Shown here one piece after another: positions 36,393 through 44,687 of a stretch of DNA of 64,000 bases (position 1 is the first letter of the stretch; the number at the start of each line of letters is the position of its first letter). The DNA comes from Streptomyces buecherae (GTDB taxonomy: Bacteria > Actinomycetota > Actinomycetes > Streptomycetales > Streptomycetaceae). The stretch lies in the NCBI RefSeq assembly GCF_014295035.1, contig NZ_CP060404.1, positions 4,872,501 to 4,936,500 on the forward strand, given 5' to 3'. A program made the position numbers and the translations under genes. A model generated the notes under the pieces. The model worked only from the letters and a program-made list of their open reading frames with translations. It had not been told where the DNA came from and made no database searches.

Positions 36393-37919
36393 CTACACCG
36401 TCGTGGCGGCGGTGGCGGGTACGGGCGCCCCGAACCAGCGGGGCAGGTGGGCGCGCAGGTCGGCCTGGTCGTCGCCGGCCCAGGCCACGTGGCCGTCGGG
36501 GCGGAGCAGTACGGCGGGGGCGGGCAACTCCTCGCTCAGGTCGGCCACGTGGTCGACCCGGTCGGCCCACCCGGTGACCGAGAGTCGGCCCGTCTGGTCG
36601 AGCAGGAGGCCGCGGCCGGCGTGCAGCAGCGCGTAGAGGCGGCCCCGCTCCAGGCCGATGTCGCGCATGCGCTTGCCGAGCAGCGGGTGGCCCGCACCGA
36701 AGTCGTAGCGGACCTGGAGCGCGGTGATCTTCTCGATCAGGTACCGGTTCACCTCGTCGAAGTCCATCAGCTCCGCCACCAGCCGGCGCACCGCCCGCGC
36801 GCCCGGCTCCGAGGAGAGCAGTTCGGTCTGGGCGCGGGTGTTGTCGAGGACGGCGGCGGCCACCGGGTGCCGCTCGGCGTGGTAGCTGTCGAGCAGCCCG
36901 TCCGGGGCCCAGCCGGCCACCTCGGCGGCCAGCTTCCAGCCCAGGTTGAACGCGTCCTGGAGGCCGAGGTTGAGGCCCATTCCGCCGGTCGGCGGGTGGA
37001 TGTGCGCCGCGTCGCCGGCCAGCAGTACGCGGCCGGTCCGGTAGCGCTCGACCAGCCGGGTGGCGTCGCCGAAGCGGGAGAGCCAGCGCGGTGAGTGCGC
37101 GCCGAAGTCGGTGCCGGCGATCGCCCGTACCCGCTGCTTGAGCTCGTCGAGGGTCGGCGGCGCGGAGCGGTCCGCGGCCAGTCCGTCGGCCGGCACGATG
37201 AGGCGGTACATGCCGTCCCCGAGCGGCATCGTGCCGAACCGTACGCAGGACTTCCGGGCCTCGCCCACCACGGCCGCCAACTCCTCCGGGGCGACGGCCA
37301 CCCGTACCTCGCCCAGCAGCGTCTCGGTCCGGGCGGGCTCGCCGGGGAAGTCGACGCCGAGCAGCTTGCGCACCGTGCTGCGGCCACCGTCGCAGCCGAC
37401 GACGTACCGGGCGCGCAGCGTGGCCCCGTCGCCGCCGGGGGCCGTGTCGCCCGTGCCGGTCGGGGCACCGTCGTCCGGGCTCGTCCCTGGGGCACGCGCG
37501 CCGGTCGGCGCCACCTCGACGCTCACCCCCGCCGCGTCCTGGCTCAGGCCGACGACTTCGAGGCCGCGCCGGAACTCCACGCCGAGTTCGGCGGCGCGCT
37601 CGGCCAGCAGGCGTTCGGTGACGTTCTGCGGGATGCCGAGGACGTACGGGTGCGCGGTGTCGAGCCGCTCGGGCCACGGTTTGTCGATGCCGGCGAAGAA
37701 GCCGCCGACCGCGTACTTCTGGCCGAGCGGGAGGAAGCGTTCCAGCAGCCCGCGCTGGTCCAGCACCTCGACGCTGCGCGCGTGCAGCCCGAGCGCGCGG
37801 GCCTGCCCGGTCGGCTCCGGCTCCCGCTCGACCACGACCACGCGCACGCCGTGCAGGCGCAGTTCGGCGGCCAGCAGCAGACCGGTCGGTCCGGCGCCCA
37901 CCACGATGACGTCACGCAA
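36393..37919 (-). CDS. rox: rifampicin monooxygenase (Rox-like)
   Basis: Protein of 508 residues of the PHBH-type flavin monooxygenases: VVGAGPTG (6-13) for FAD, GCDGGRSTVRKLLG, and the second FAD motif RVLLAGDAAHIHPPTGGMGLNLG. Many stretches (GGFFAGIDKPWPERLDTAHPYVLGIPQ, MRDIGLERGRLYALLH, GRGLLLDQTGRLSV) match Rox/Iri rifamycin monooxygenases as I remember them. These hydroxylate the naphthoquinone chromophore and lead to ring opening and loss of drug. The start is TTG 37919: TGGGGGAT precedes it at 3-6 nt and the Rossmann strand begins at once. A rifamycin-associated element lies 115 nt upstream. A short Gly/Thr-rich insert is seen near 160-185. Confidence 0.9.
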   Translation of the reverse strand: MRDVIVVGAGPTGLLLAAELRLHGVRVVVVEREPEPTGQARALGLHARSVEVLDQRGLLERFLPLGQKYAVGGFFAGIDKPWPERLDTAHPYVLGIPQNVTERLLAERAAELGVEFRRGLEVVGLSQDAAGVSVEVAPTGARAPGTSPDDGAPTGTGDTAPGGDGATLRARYVVGCDGGRSTVRKLLGVDFPGEPARTETLLGEVRVAVAPEELAAVVGEARKSCVRFGTMPLGDGMYRLIVPADGLAADRSAPPTLDELKQRVRAIAGTDFGAHSPRWLSRFGDATRLVERYRTGRVLLAGDAAHIHPPTGGMGLNLGLQDAFNLGWKLAAEVAGWAPDGLLDSYHAERHPVAAAVLDNTRAQTELLSSEPGARAVRRLVAELMDFDEVNRYLIEKITALQVRYDFGAGHPLLGKRMRDIGLERGRLYALLHAGRGLLLDQTGRLSVTGWADRVDHVADLSEELPAPAVLLRPDGHVAWAGDDQADLRAHLPRWFGAPVPATAATTV

Positions 37920-38033
37920 GAAATCCCCCAGGGAACGGAAAAGTGCCGCGGACCAGAACGGGCGCATCGCATACGTCGCGTGTCGCCGAATTCCGAAGGT
38001 TCTGGCCGCGCCGGACATCTTGCGGTACGACCC

Positions 38034-38052
38034 GGGCCTTGCCGCAAGCCCC
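38034..38052 (-). promoter_or_regulatory. rifamycin-associated element (RAE)
   Basis: Minus strand reads GGGGCTTGCGGCAAGGCCC. This is, from memory, identical to the 19-nt RAE found upstream of rifamycin-inactivating genes in actinobacteria and needed for induction by rifamycins. It includes the near-palindrome CTTGCGGCAAG and lies 115 nt before the rox-like start. Confidence 0.9.
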
Positions 38053-38067
38053 CCGGTGCGCTATAAG
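38039..38067 (+). promoter_or_regulatory. plus-strand promoter overlapping the RAE
   Basis: TTGCCG (38039-38044), exactly 17 nt, TATAAG (38062-38067). The -35 lies inside the RAE. On the opposite strand the same element offers TTGCGG with CAAGAT 19 nt away, so the element may serve both directions. Predicted start near 38073-38075. Confidence 0.6.
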
Positions 38068-38075
38068 TTGAGAGT

Positions 38076-38103
38076 GGCGGAGAACGAATATCCGCCCTTT
38101 TTT
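38076..38103 (+). terminator. intrinsic terminator/attenuator right after the promoter
   Basis: GGCGGA (38076-38081), 9-nt loop, TCCGCC (38091-38096), then C and six T. It is one of the few stems in the window with a true U-tract. It begins within a few bases of the predicted start of the plus-strand promoter. Confidence 0.7.
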
Positions 38104-38506
38104 GTGGCCGGTAGCCCGGATCGCTGGCTTTTGGGTCCGGTATTCCCCGGACATTCCTTCCTCGGGTCGCCCTCTTCACCCTTCTCGCCCTCGTGGCTCC
38201 TCGTACGCTCGCGCATTGCCGTGCCGCCGCTGCGTTGCCGCACTGCCGCTGTGCCGGCTTCGTCGCCGTGTGGCCGCACTGCCGCGTTGGCCGTCGCTGG
38301 TCCGCCGCGCTGTGCTCGTACGCTGCGCGTTCCCGACGCGTCCGCCGCTCGACGGGTCCTCGGCCGCACGGCCGTACGGGGCGGGGCGCTATTGCCGGAT
38401 GGGTCAACACCGCATTCGGATAACGTGATTCGGGGCGGGCGTGCGGTGAATGCCGGGCCGTTGGTAGGGGAGCGGTGTCGCCCTGGGTCGGTCGACGGGG
38501 AGGCGT
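38104..38506. other. intergenic region before the MFS gene
   Basis: About 400 nt with CTGCCGCACTGCCG-like short repeats around 38225-38290 and an AT-richer stretch at 38395-38430. No convincing gene was found. It would be the distal leader if transcription from the RAE promoter read through the terminator. Confidence 0.4.
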
Positions 38507-39766
38507 ATGCGGACCGCTCAACTTCGTCGTTTCGTCGCGGCGCGCACGCTTTCCCTGCTCGGTGACCGGGCCGCCGAGGCGGCATTGCCGATCGTCCTGT
38601 TGTTGGTGACGGACGATCCGTTGGTCGCCGGCCTCGTCACGGCCGCCAACATCCTGCCGACCCTGCTCCTCTCGCTTCCCGTCGGGCATCTGGCCGATAC
38701 CCGCGAGCGCCGGCGGCTCATGGTCGCCGCGGACGTGTGGCGGGCGGTGTGGGGGCTCGCTCTGGTGTGGGCGCTGGCCGCGCCGGAGCCGTCCGTGGCC
38801 CTGCTGGTCGGCCTGACCTTCCTGATGGGCTGCGGAGACGTGCTGTTCTCCGTGTCGGCCCACGCCTACCTGCCCGCCCTCGTGCCGTCCGCCCGCATCA
38901 TGCGGGCCAACGCGGCGGTGGAGGCGGGCGACGCGGCGGCCACCCTCGCCGGGCCCGCGCTCGCCGGGTTCCTCGTCGCGCGTCTCCCGCACCCGGTGGC
39001 CCTCGCGGTGAACGCCGGCTCCTTCGCCGCCTCGGCCGCCCTCCTCGCGCGCCTGCCGGCGGCACCCGTGCGGCCCGCCGCCGGCCCCGGCCTGGAAGGG
39101 CCCACCGAGACGCGGGCGGGGCACGCCGAGACGACGCCCGCGGGGCGCCGGCGCGACGTGTTCGCGGGCTTCCGGCTGCTGGCGACGGAACGCCTCCAGC
39201 GGGTGCTGCAACTGGCCTACCTGTACCTGCACGTGAGTGCGGGGGCCGCCGTGCTGGTCGTCGTCGCGCTGTCCGTACAGGCGCTGCACCTCGGTCCCGC
39301 CCGCGTCGGGCTGGTCCTCTCCGCGGCGGGGGTCGGGGGGCTGCTGGTGACGCTGGTGGTGGTGCGGTTCGTCGAGCACCTGCCGTGGGGGCCGCTCCTT
39401 GGGGTGGCGCTGGGTGGGCTCGCGGCGTCCTTCCTGTGGCTGTCCGTGGCGCGGGGGTTCGCGGACGCGTTCTGCGCGGTCCTGTGTGTGGACGCGTGTT
39501 CCGCCTTCGCCTTCGTCACGGCCGGCTCCGCGCGCCAGGTGCTCACCCCGGCCGCGTTGCTCGGCCGGCTCACCGCCGCCACCGGGCTGGTCAACGCGGC
39601 CGTGCGCGCCGCCGGCGTCCTCGGCTGCGGCGCCGTACTGGCGTGGCTCGGCCCCCGGCCGGCCGCCGTCGCCCTGGGCGCGGTCGGCCTGGCCTGCGCC
39701 GTCCCCCTGCTGCTCGCCCGCTCGGCGCGCGACCCCCTGGCCCCGAGGCGGGAGCGTGCGACGTGA
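38507..39766 (+). CDS. MFS transporter (EntS/DHA3-like)
   Basis: Protein of 419 residues with about twelve membrane segments split by a cytoplasmic loop (about 185-215). The N-terminus FVAARTLSLLGDRAAEAALPIVLL and GHLADTRERRRLMVAADV form the first-helix and loop motifs of drug or siderophore exporters of the EntS type. Substrate unknown. ATG 38507 follows GGGGAGGCGT at about 4 nt. It diverges from the rox-like gene, so co-regulation by rifamycins is possible but unproven. Confidence 0.85.
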   Translation: MRTAQLRRFVAARTLSLLGDRAAEAALPIVLLLVTDDPLVAGLVTAANILPTLLLSLPVGHLADTRERRRLMVAADVWRAVWGLALVWALAAPEPSVALLVGLTFLMGCGDVLFSVSAHAYLPALVPSARIMRANAAVEAGDAAATLAGPALAGFLVARLPHPVALAVNAGSFAASAALLARLPAAPVRPAAGPGLEGPTETRAGHAETTPAGRRRDVFAGFRLLATERLQRVLQLAYLYLHVSAGAAVLVVVALSVQALHLGPARVGLVLSAAGVGGLLVTLVVVRFVEHLPWGPLLGVALGGLAASFLWLSVARGFADAFCAVLCVDACSAFAFVTAGSARQVLTPAALLGRLTAATGLVNAAVRAAGVLGCGAVLAWLGPRPAAVALGAVGLACAVPLLLARSARDPLAPRRERAT

Positions 39767-39940
39767 CGGCGTACGGCCGGAGGCGCGCTCGGCCACGGGC
39801 GCGCCGCGAGGCGGGTCACGCGCGCGACCCGGGCCCGCGCCCCGCGCGGTGATGCGCGGGGGTACCTACCGTGCGGGAGCGCCACGCTGAGTACGGGAGC
39901 GGATACCGTACGGCAGTTCGGGCCGCATAGCGTCCCTCGC

Positions 39941-40324
39941 ATGGAGAACACCGGCACCGCTCCCGCATCCGCATCCGCTTCCGCCACCGAGCCGGCCGGC
40001 GGCGACCAGCGCGCCCGTGCCGCCGCCCGTGGCCTCGGGCTGGCCGTGCTCGTGGCGGCGGTCCTGGTGAGCGGGGTGTTCATCACGTTCCTGGGGCCGT
40101 TCTTCGCCATCGCCTGCGACACGTGCGAGGACGGTGTCCGTGGCACGCTCGCCTACGGCGACGCGCTGATCGCCGTGGCGCGGTACGGCGTGCCCCTCGC
40201 CACCTTCGCCACGCTGGCCGGCATGGTCGCCTCCCACCGCCCGGGCCGGGTGGGCGGATTCGGCCTGGGCGCGCAGTGGGCGCTGTTCCTGGTGGTCGTG
40301 GCCCTGGGGCAGTTGCCGGCGTGA
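39941..40324 (+). CDS. small membrane protein of unknown function
   Basis: Protein of 127 residues with a polar Ala/Ser/Thr start and three hydrophobic segments (about 31-55, 68-92, 104-124). CDTCED lies in a loop after the first helix, perhaps a metal or redox pair. No family recognised. ATG 39941 has no strong ribosome site; frame bias supports coding. Confidence 0.6.
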   Translation: MENTGTAPASASASATEPAGGDQRARAAARGLGLAVLVAAVLVSGVFITFLGPFFAIACDTCEDGVRGTLAYGDALIAVARYGVPLATFATLAGMVASHRPGRVGGFGLGAQWALFLVVVALGQLPA

Positions 40325-40349
40325 GGGTGCCGGGCGGCGGCTGTGGGCG

Positions 40350-40373
40350 GGCCCCGGGGGTCGCCCCGGGGCC
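40350..40373. terminator. bidirectional terminator with AT-rich direct repeat
   Basis: A 10-bp stem GGCCCCGGGG (40350-40359) with 40364-40373, loop GTCG. Next to it (40374-40410) is GTGAAAAACGTGACGCGTAAAAAACGTGAAAA, an AT-rich near-repeat that gives T-runs when read from the cupin gene. Confidence 0.75.
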
Positions 40374-40416
40374 GCGTGAAAAACGTGACGCGTAAAAAAC
40401 GTGAAAAGAGCGGGAG

Positions 40417-40764
40417 TCAGCCCTCCGGGTAGAAGACGAACAACGTGCAGCCCGTCTTCGTCTGGGGGACGTGCGAGGTGCCGGCGGCGGCGTGGATGAA
40501 GGAGCCGGCGGGGTAGTCGCGGACGCCGTCGTTGAAGGTGCCGGAGACCACGAACACCTCCTCGGGGCCCGGCTCGTGCACGTCGATCCCCTCCCAGCAC
40601 GAGTTCGGGTCCATCTCCAGTACGTGGGCGGTCGCGCCGTTCTCCCCGCTCCACAGCGAGCGCAGTCGGATGCCCGGGAAGAGTTCGCGGGCCGGGGTGT
40701 CCTGCGCGGTGGCCCAGACGTACGCGGGCGGCTGCTGGGCGGTCGGGTGCTGCTCTGTCGTCAT
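40417..40764 (-). CDS. cupin domain protein (ChrR-like)
   Basis: Protein of 115 residues, one cupin barrel: VHEPGPEEVFVVSGTFNDG then YPAGSFIHAAAGTSHVP, with metal-ligand His and Glu residues in the usual places. It resembles anti-sigma ChrR cupins or small oxygenase-type cupins; function unknown. ATG 40764 is used. It is divergent with the GlxA-type AraC gene across only 70 nt, suggesting control by it. Confidence 0.87.
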   Translation of the reverse strand: MTTEQHPTAQQPPAYVWATAQDTPARELFPGIRLRSLWSGENGATAHVLEMDPNSCWEGIDVHEPGPEEVFVVSGTFNDGVRDYPAGSFIHAAAGTSHVPQTKTGCTLFVFYPEG

Positions 40765-40834
40765 GCGGCCAGCCTGGCGGGTGGGGGCGCGGGAGCCGAG
40801 TGTCAACCAAGACATCATGCGGTACTTTCCTGCC

Positions 40835-41785
40835 ATGCATCGGATCGTGGCGCTGGTGCGGCCCCCGCAGTCGACCTTCGAACTCTCCTGTGCGGCCGAG
40901 GTGTTCGGGGTCGAGCGCCCGGGGCTCCCGACGCGGTACGCGTTCGGCGTGTGCACCGAGACCCCCGGGCCCGTGGCGACGCGCGCCGGGTACGACATGC
41001 TCGTGACCGACGGGTTGGACGCGCTCGACCGGGCGGACACTGTCGTCGTCCCCGGGTGGCTGCCCACCGACGAGCCGCCGTCGCCCGCCGTGGTCCGGGC
41101 CCTGCGCCGGGCGCACGCCCGTGGGGCCCGCGTGGTCAGCATCTGCTCCGGCGTCTTCGCGCTGGCGCACGCCGGGCTGCTCGACGGGCGGCAGGCCACC
41201 ACGCACTGGGGGCACGCGCAGGCTTTCGCCGCCCGCTTCCCCACCATCCGGGTCGACCCGGACGTGCTGTACGTGGACCACGGCGACGTCGCCACCAGCG
41301 CCGGCGCGGGCGCCGGCATCGACCTGTGCCTGCACCTGGTCCGTGGCGACCAGGGGGCCCGGTACGCCGCCCAGGTCGCCCGGAGCATGGTCATGCCGCC
41401 ACACCGCGAGGGCGGGCAGTTGCAGTACGCGGCGCCGCCGCACCCCGAGCAGTTCGACGGCACGCTCGCGCCGCTCCTGGAGTGGGCCACCGGCCGCCTC
41501 GGCGAGCCGGTGACCACCGCGGAGTTGGCGGCGCGCGCGGGCCTGTCCACGCGTACGCTCGCCCGCCGCTTCGCCGACCAGCTCGGCACCAGCCCCGGAC
41601 AGTGGCTGCTCGGGCAGCGGATCAGCGCGGCCCGGGAGCTGTTGGAGGGCTCCGACCTGCCGCTGGACGCCGTCGCCCGCCGGGTCGGGCTCTCCTCGGC
41701 GACCAACCTCCGCCGGCGCTTCCTCGGCGCCCTCGGCACGACACCCGGCGCCTACCGCCGCGCCTTCCGGGCGACCTCGCGCTGA
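40835..41785 (+). CDS. GlxA-type AraC-family transcriptional regulator
   Basis: Protein of 316 residues: a DJ-1/PfpI-like domain (about 1-185, with SICSGVFALAHAGLLDGRQATTHW) and a C-terminal AraC double helix-turn-helix (about 215-310, TTAELAARAGLSTRTLARRF, LGTTPGAYRRAF). Regulators of this type sense small molecules through the DJ-1 domain; the conserved Cys lies in ICSG. ATG 40835 is chosen at the domain start; ATG 40817 is possible. The cupin gene is the obvious target. Confidence 0.9.
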   Translation: MHRIVALVRPPQSTFELSCAAEVFGVERPGLPTRYAFGVCTETPGPVATRAGYDMLVTDGLDALDRADTVVVPGWLPTDEPPSPAVVRALRRAHARGARVVSICSGVFALAHAGLLDGRQATTHWGHAQAFAARFPTIRVDPDVLYVDHGDVATSAGAGAGIDLCLHLVRGDQGARYAAQVARSMVMPPHREGGQLQYAAPPHPEQFDGTLAPLLEWATGRLGEPVTTAELAARAGLSTRTLARRFADQLGTSPGQWLLGQRISAARELLEGSDLPLDAVARRVGLSSATNLRRRFLGALGTTPGAYRRAFRATSR

Positions 41786-42138
41786 CGGGCCGCACCGGGG
41801 AGCCGGGGAACGGGGGCTGGGGGCCGCCGGGGAACTTGGGGGAGTTGGGGGAGTCGGGGGAGGGGCCGACCGGGCCGGGCCCGGCCGGGGCGGGGGCAGT
41901 GGGTGATCTTGCTCGGGGGCGGGGTGCGGACTAGGGTCGGCCGGGTGACTGCCGGGTCGGCCATGGGCCACGCACGAGTGAGGCGCCCGGCCTCGGCGTG
42001 AGCGCGAGGCGGGCCAGAGCCCCGCCCACCCCGCTCCGTACCGCTCGCCCCACCGCACACGCCCGCCGGCCCCGCGCTCGGCGGCGACCCGCGGCGTGTC
42101 CCCTCCTCGACGTACGACACAACGGAGCATCGCCTCAC
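41786..42138. other. intergenic region with G-rich repeats
   Basis: GGGGGAGTTG and GGGGAGTCG units occur in tandem at 41830-41865, followed by GC-rich sequence before the VOC gene. Frames open here are not convincing genes. Confidence 0.4.
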
Positions 42139-42633
42139 ATGTCACCTGACCAGCAGCACGATGTGGTCCCGCAGCACCAGCCAACCCAGCGGCACCAGTC
42201 AGTCCAGTCACCCCAGCAGCCCCCGCAGCCCGCCGCCGAACTCCCCACCAGCGTGGCGTTCCTGAACCACACCGCCGTCTACGCCCGGGACCGGCGGGCC
42301 TCGGCCGAGTTCCTCGCGATGGTCCTCGGCCTCACGGTGGGCGCCCCGTTCGGGCCGTTCCTCCCGGTGGACCTGGGCAACGGCGTCACGCTCGACTACT
42401 ACGAGATGCGCGACGAGCCGATCCAGCCCCAGCACTACGCGTTCCTCGTGCCCGACGCGGAGTTCGACGCGATGGTGGCCCGCCTGGAGTCGGCCCGGGT
42501 CACCTACTACGCCGATCCCGGGCACACCGAACCCGGCCGGATCAACCGCCTCTTCGGCGGGCGCGGGGTGTACTTCGCCGATCCGGACGGCCACAACCTG
42601 GAGCTCATGACACGGCCGTACGTCAGGCCGTAG
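42139..42633 (+). CDS. VOC family protein
   Basis: Protein of 164 residues. A Gln/His/Pro-rich lead (about 1-40) precedes a glyoxalase-fold domain: VAFLNHTAVYARDRRASAEF at the start, QHYAFLVPDAEFDAMVARLE, and the closing GRGVYFADPDGHNLELMTR with metal-ligand Glu. It may be a dioxygenase or fosfomycin/bleomycin-resistance-like protein; substrate unknown. ATG 42139 has GGAG 11 nt upstream; the lead is unusual and a later start is conceivable. Confidence 0.85.
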   Translation: MSPDQQHDVVPQHQPTQRHQSVQSPQQPPQPAAELPTSVAFLNHTAVYARDRRASAEFLAMVLGLTVGAPFGPFLPVDLGNGVTLDYYEMRDEPIQPQHYAFLVPDAEFDAMVARLESARVTYYADPGHTEPGRINRLFGGRGVYFADPDGHNLELMTRPYVRP

Positions 42634-42678
42634 CGGCGCCCGTGGGGGCGTCGGCGGGCGCGGGTAGGGTCGCCGGGC

Positions 42679-43197
42679 ATGACGGATGACTGGCGGCGCG
42701 ATCGGATCGGCAGCGCGGTGCGGGGCGAGAACCCCACGGTGTTGCGCAGGTTGAGTGCGGGGTTCGCGGTGATCGGGGACGTGCAGTTCCTGCCCGGGTA
42801 CGCCGTGTTGCTCGGGGACGACCCGGCGGTCCAGCGGCTGTCGGAGCTGTCGCGCGGCAGGCGGATGGAGTTCCTGGCCGACATGGACCGGCTGGGCGAG
42901 GCCGTGGAGCGCGCGTGCCGGCGGCTCGACCCGGCCTTCCGGCGGGTCAACCTGGAGATCCTGGGCAACACGGACCCGTTCCTGCACGCGCACGTGTGGC
43001 CCCGGTACGCGTGGGAGCCGGACGAGTTGGTGCGCAAGCCGGTGTGGCTCTACCCGGCCGAGCGGTGGAGCGACGCGCGGCACGCGCTGGGCCCCCGGCA
43101 CGCTGCGCTGCGCGCGACGATCGGCGAGGAGCTGGACCGGCTCGGCGGGGCCGGCGGTGAGAGCCCCGGCGGCCCCGTCGGCGCCGACCGACCTTGA
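42679..43197 (+). CDS. HIT-like family hydrolase
   Basis: Protein of 172 residues resembling diadenosine tetraphosphate hydrolase-type HIT proteins: VIGDVQFLPGYAVLL, LEILGNTDPFLHAHVWPRY with His103 and His105. The HxHxW pattern is a variant of the classical HxHxH triad. It is likely a nucleotide phosphohydrolase or transferase of small-molecule phosphates. ATG 42679 lies 45 nt after the VOC gene. The promoter of the next gene overlaps its stop. Confidence 0.82.
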   Translation: MTDDWRRDRIGSAVRGENPTVLRRLSAGFAVIGDVQFLPGYAVLLGDDPAVQRLSELSRGRRMEFLADMDRLGEAVERACRRLDPAFRRVNLEILGNTDPFLHAHVWPRYAWEPDELVRKPVWLYPAERWSDARHALGPRHAALRATIGEELDRLGGAGGESPGGPVGADRP

Positions 43198-43225
43198 CCC
43201 TGGCACTGGTGTCAGGCTTTAGCGT
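43194..43225 (+). promoter_or_regulatory. candidate promoter of the aminotransferase gene
   Basis: TTGACC (43194-43199) and TAGCGT (43220-43225) with a 20-nt spacer. The spacing is long, so this is tentative. It would give a leader of about 137 nt containing the helices below. Confidence 0.4.
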
Positions 43226-43245
43226 CATGGCGTGACCTGGCCTTT

Positions 43246-43346
43246 CGCACCCGCGGCCGGCCCGACGGCGGGCCGCGGTGCGTCTGGCGCACCGTCGCGG
43301 GAGGCCGGACTGGACCACTCCGATCTGGTCCGGCCCGGCCTCCCGC
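43246..43346 (+). promoter_or_regulatory. structured leader with alternative helices
   Basis: Helix A pairs 43246-43258 with 43271-43282 (12 bp, one bulge). Helix B pairs GGTGCG (43277-43282) with CGCACC (43288-43293), so A and B exclude each other. Helix C pairs 43297-43308 with 43335-43346 (12 bp) and has an inner GGACC/GGTCC stem. It ends 11 nt before the ribosome site of the aminotransferase gene. This looks like a regulatory RNA; the ligand is unknown and no known riboswitch class was recognised. Confidence 0.5.
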
Positions 43347-43368
43347 CCACCCCTCCCAGGAGCCACGC

Positions 43369-44172
43369 ATGACGCCCTCGGTCGTCCACCTCAACGGCCA
43401 GCCGGCCACCGCCGACGAACTGTCCCCGCTCGCCTTCGCCGGCTACGCGCACTTCACCGCCGCCCAGGTCAGGGACGGCCGGCTGCGCGGCCTCGACCTG
43501 CACCTGGCGCGGCTGCGCGGGGCGTCGGTCGAGATGTTCGGGCGGGCGCTGCCCGACGAGCGGATACGGGAGTACCTGCGCGCGGCACTCGCGGCCGGGC
43601 CGGCCGACGTCTCGCTGCTGGCCACGGTGTACTCGCACGCCGGCGAGTTCGTCGCGCCGCGCGCCGACGTGGAGCCCGACGTCCTGGTCCGCACCGGCCC
43701 GCCGGCGTCGGGCCCGGCCGGCCCGCTGGCGCTGGCGGCGGTCGACCACGAGCGGGACCTGCCGGGCATCAAGCACGTCGGGGAGGTGGCCAAGACGTAC
43801 TACCTCAAGCAGGCCGTCGAGCAGGGCTTCGACGACGCGGCCTTCCTCGACCGGCAGGGCCGGATCAGCGAGGGCACCATCTGGAACCTGGCCTTCTGGG
43901 ACGGCTCGGCGGTGGTGTGGCCCCAGGCCGAGATGTTGCGCGGCACCATGATGGGCGTCGTCAGCCGGCAACTGGAGCGGCTCGGGGTGCCGCAGCGCGT
44001 CCGGGAGATCAGGCTCGCGGATCTGCCGGAGCTGGCCGGCGCCGTGGTCATGAACTCCTGGACGCCCGGCGTGCCGGTCCGCCAACTGGGCACCGTCGCG
44101 CTGCCCGCGGCCCCCGACTTCCTCGCACTGCTGCACCGCGCCCACGAGGCCGAGCCGCCGACCGCCCCGTGA
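43369..44172 (+). CDS. PLP-dependent aminotransferase, class IV
   Basis: Protein of 267 residues of the fold-type IV family (branched-chain, D-amino acid aminotransferase or aminodeoxychorismate lyase). The central stretch GIKHVGEVAKTYYLKQAVEQG holds the likely Schiff-base Lys, and RISEGTIWNLAFWDG matches the family cofactor-binding motif. The member's substrate cannot be told. ATG 43369 has CAGGAG 6 nt upstream. It has its own promoter, leader and a 26-bp terminator. Confidence 0.87.
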   Translation: MTPSVVHLNGQPATADELSPLAFAGYAHFTAAQVRDGRLRGLDLHLARLRGASVEMFGRALPDERIREYLRAALAAGPADVSLLATVYSHAGEFVAPRADVEPDVLVRTGPPASGPAGPLALAAVDHERDLPGIKHVGEVAKTYYLKQAVEQGFDDAAFLDRQGRISEGTIWNLAFWDGSAVVWPQAEMLRGTMMGVVSRQLERLGVPQRVREIRLADLPELAGAVVMNSWTPGVPVRQLGTVALPAAPDFLALLHRAHEAEPPTAP

Positions 44173-44173
44173 G

Positions 44174-44199
44174 CGCCCCGCGCACGCGTGCGCGGGGCG
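44174..44199 (+). terminator. 26-bp perfect palindrome terminator
   Basis: Arms CGCCCCGCGCACG (44174-44186) and 44187-44199 are perfectly complementary, starting two bases after the aminotransferase stop. Confidence 0.85.
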
Positions 44200-44687
44200 T
44201 GGGTGTGGGGGGGCGTGGGCGTGGGAGGGGCGAGGGTTTCGGCTGGCGTACGCGGGCGGACGCGCCGCGTACGGGCGGGCGCGCGGCGTACTCCTCGGAG
44301 TCGGGTGAGCCCGCTGAGCCCGTCGAACCCGCCGCGCCCGCCCCGACGGCCGGGACGGCCGGTCGGGCCGCGCCCGCCGGCCAGCCCCTACGGGGCGAGG
44401 CGGGCCTCCGCGAGCGCGGGCGACGAGCCCGACCGGCCGACGGCCGCGCCCCCCCGGCGGCTGCCGGCGGCGGGCCGGGGCCGACGGTAGCGCCGCCGCC
44501 CGGGACGGGTCCCGAACGCCCCGCCGCCCGCCCGAGCCCCGGGTCCGGCCCGCCGCCGGCCCCGTGCGGGCCCGGCCCACCACTCCCGCGCGGCCCGCGC
44601 CCGCACGCGCACCGCACGCCCGCACGCACCCCCACCGAAGCCGACGCGCCCACAGGGACACCCCACCCCCGCCCGAGCCCCCCCAGG
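44200..44687. other. intergenic region with no gene seen
   Basis: Nearly 500 nt of extremely GC-rich, low-complexity sequence between convergent genes. Several frames stay open but give Pro/Arg/Gly strings without ribosome sites. Confidence 0.45.

Noticed and set aside
39866..42211. Open minus-strand frame of 781 codons
   Set aside because: It overlaps the AraC, cupin and small membrane genes, which have clear domains; the long frame has none.
43198..43368. T-box leader
   Set aside because: The interval is too short for a specifier stem plus antiterminator, and the T-box sequence is not present; only the alternative helices are reported.
44200..44687. Pro/Arg-rich small protein genes
   Set aside because: No ribosome sites, no domain, and open frames in all phases, as expected from extreme GC content.
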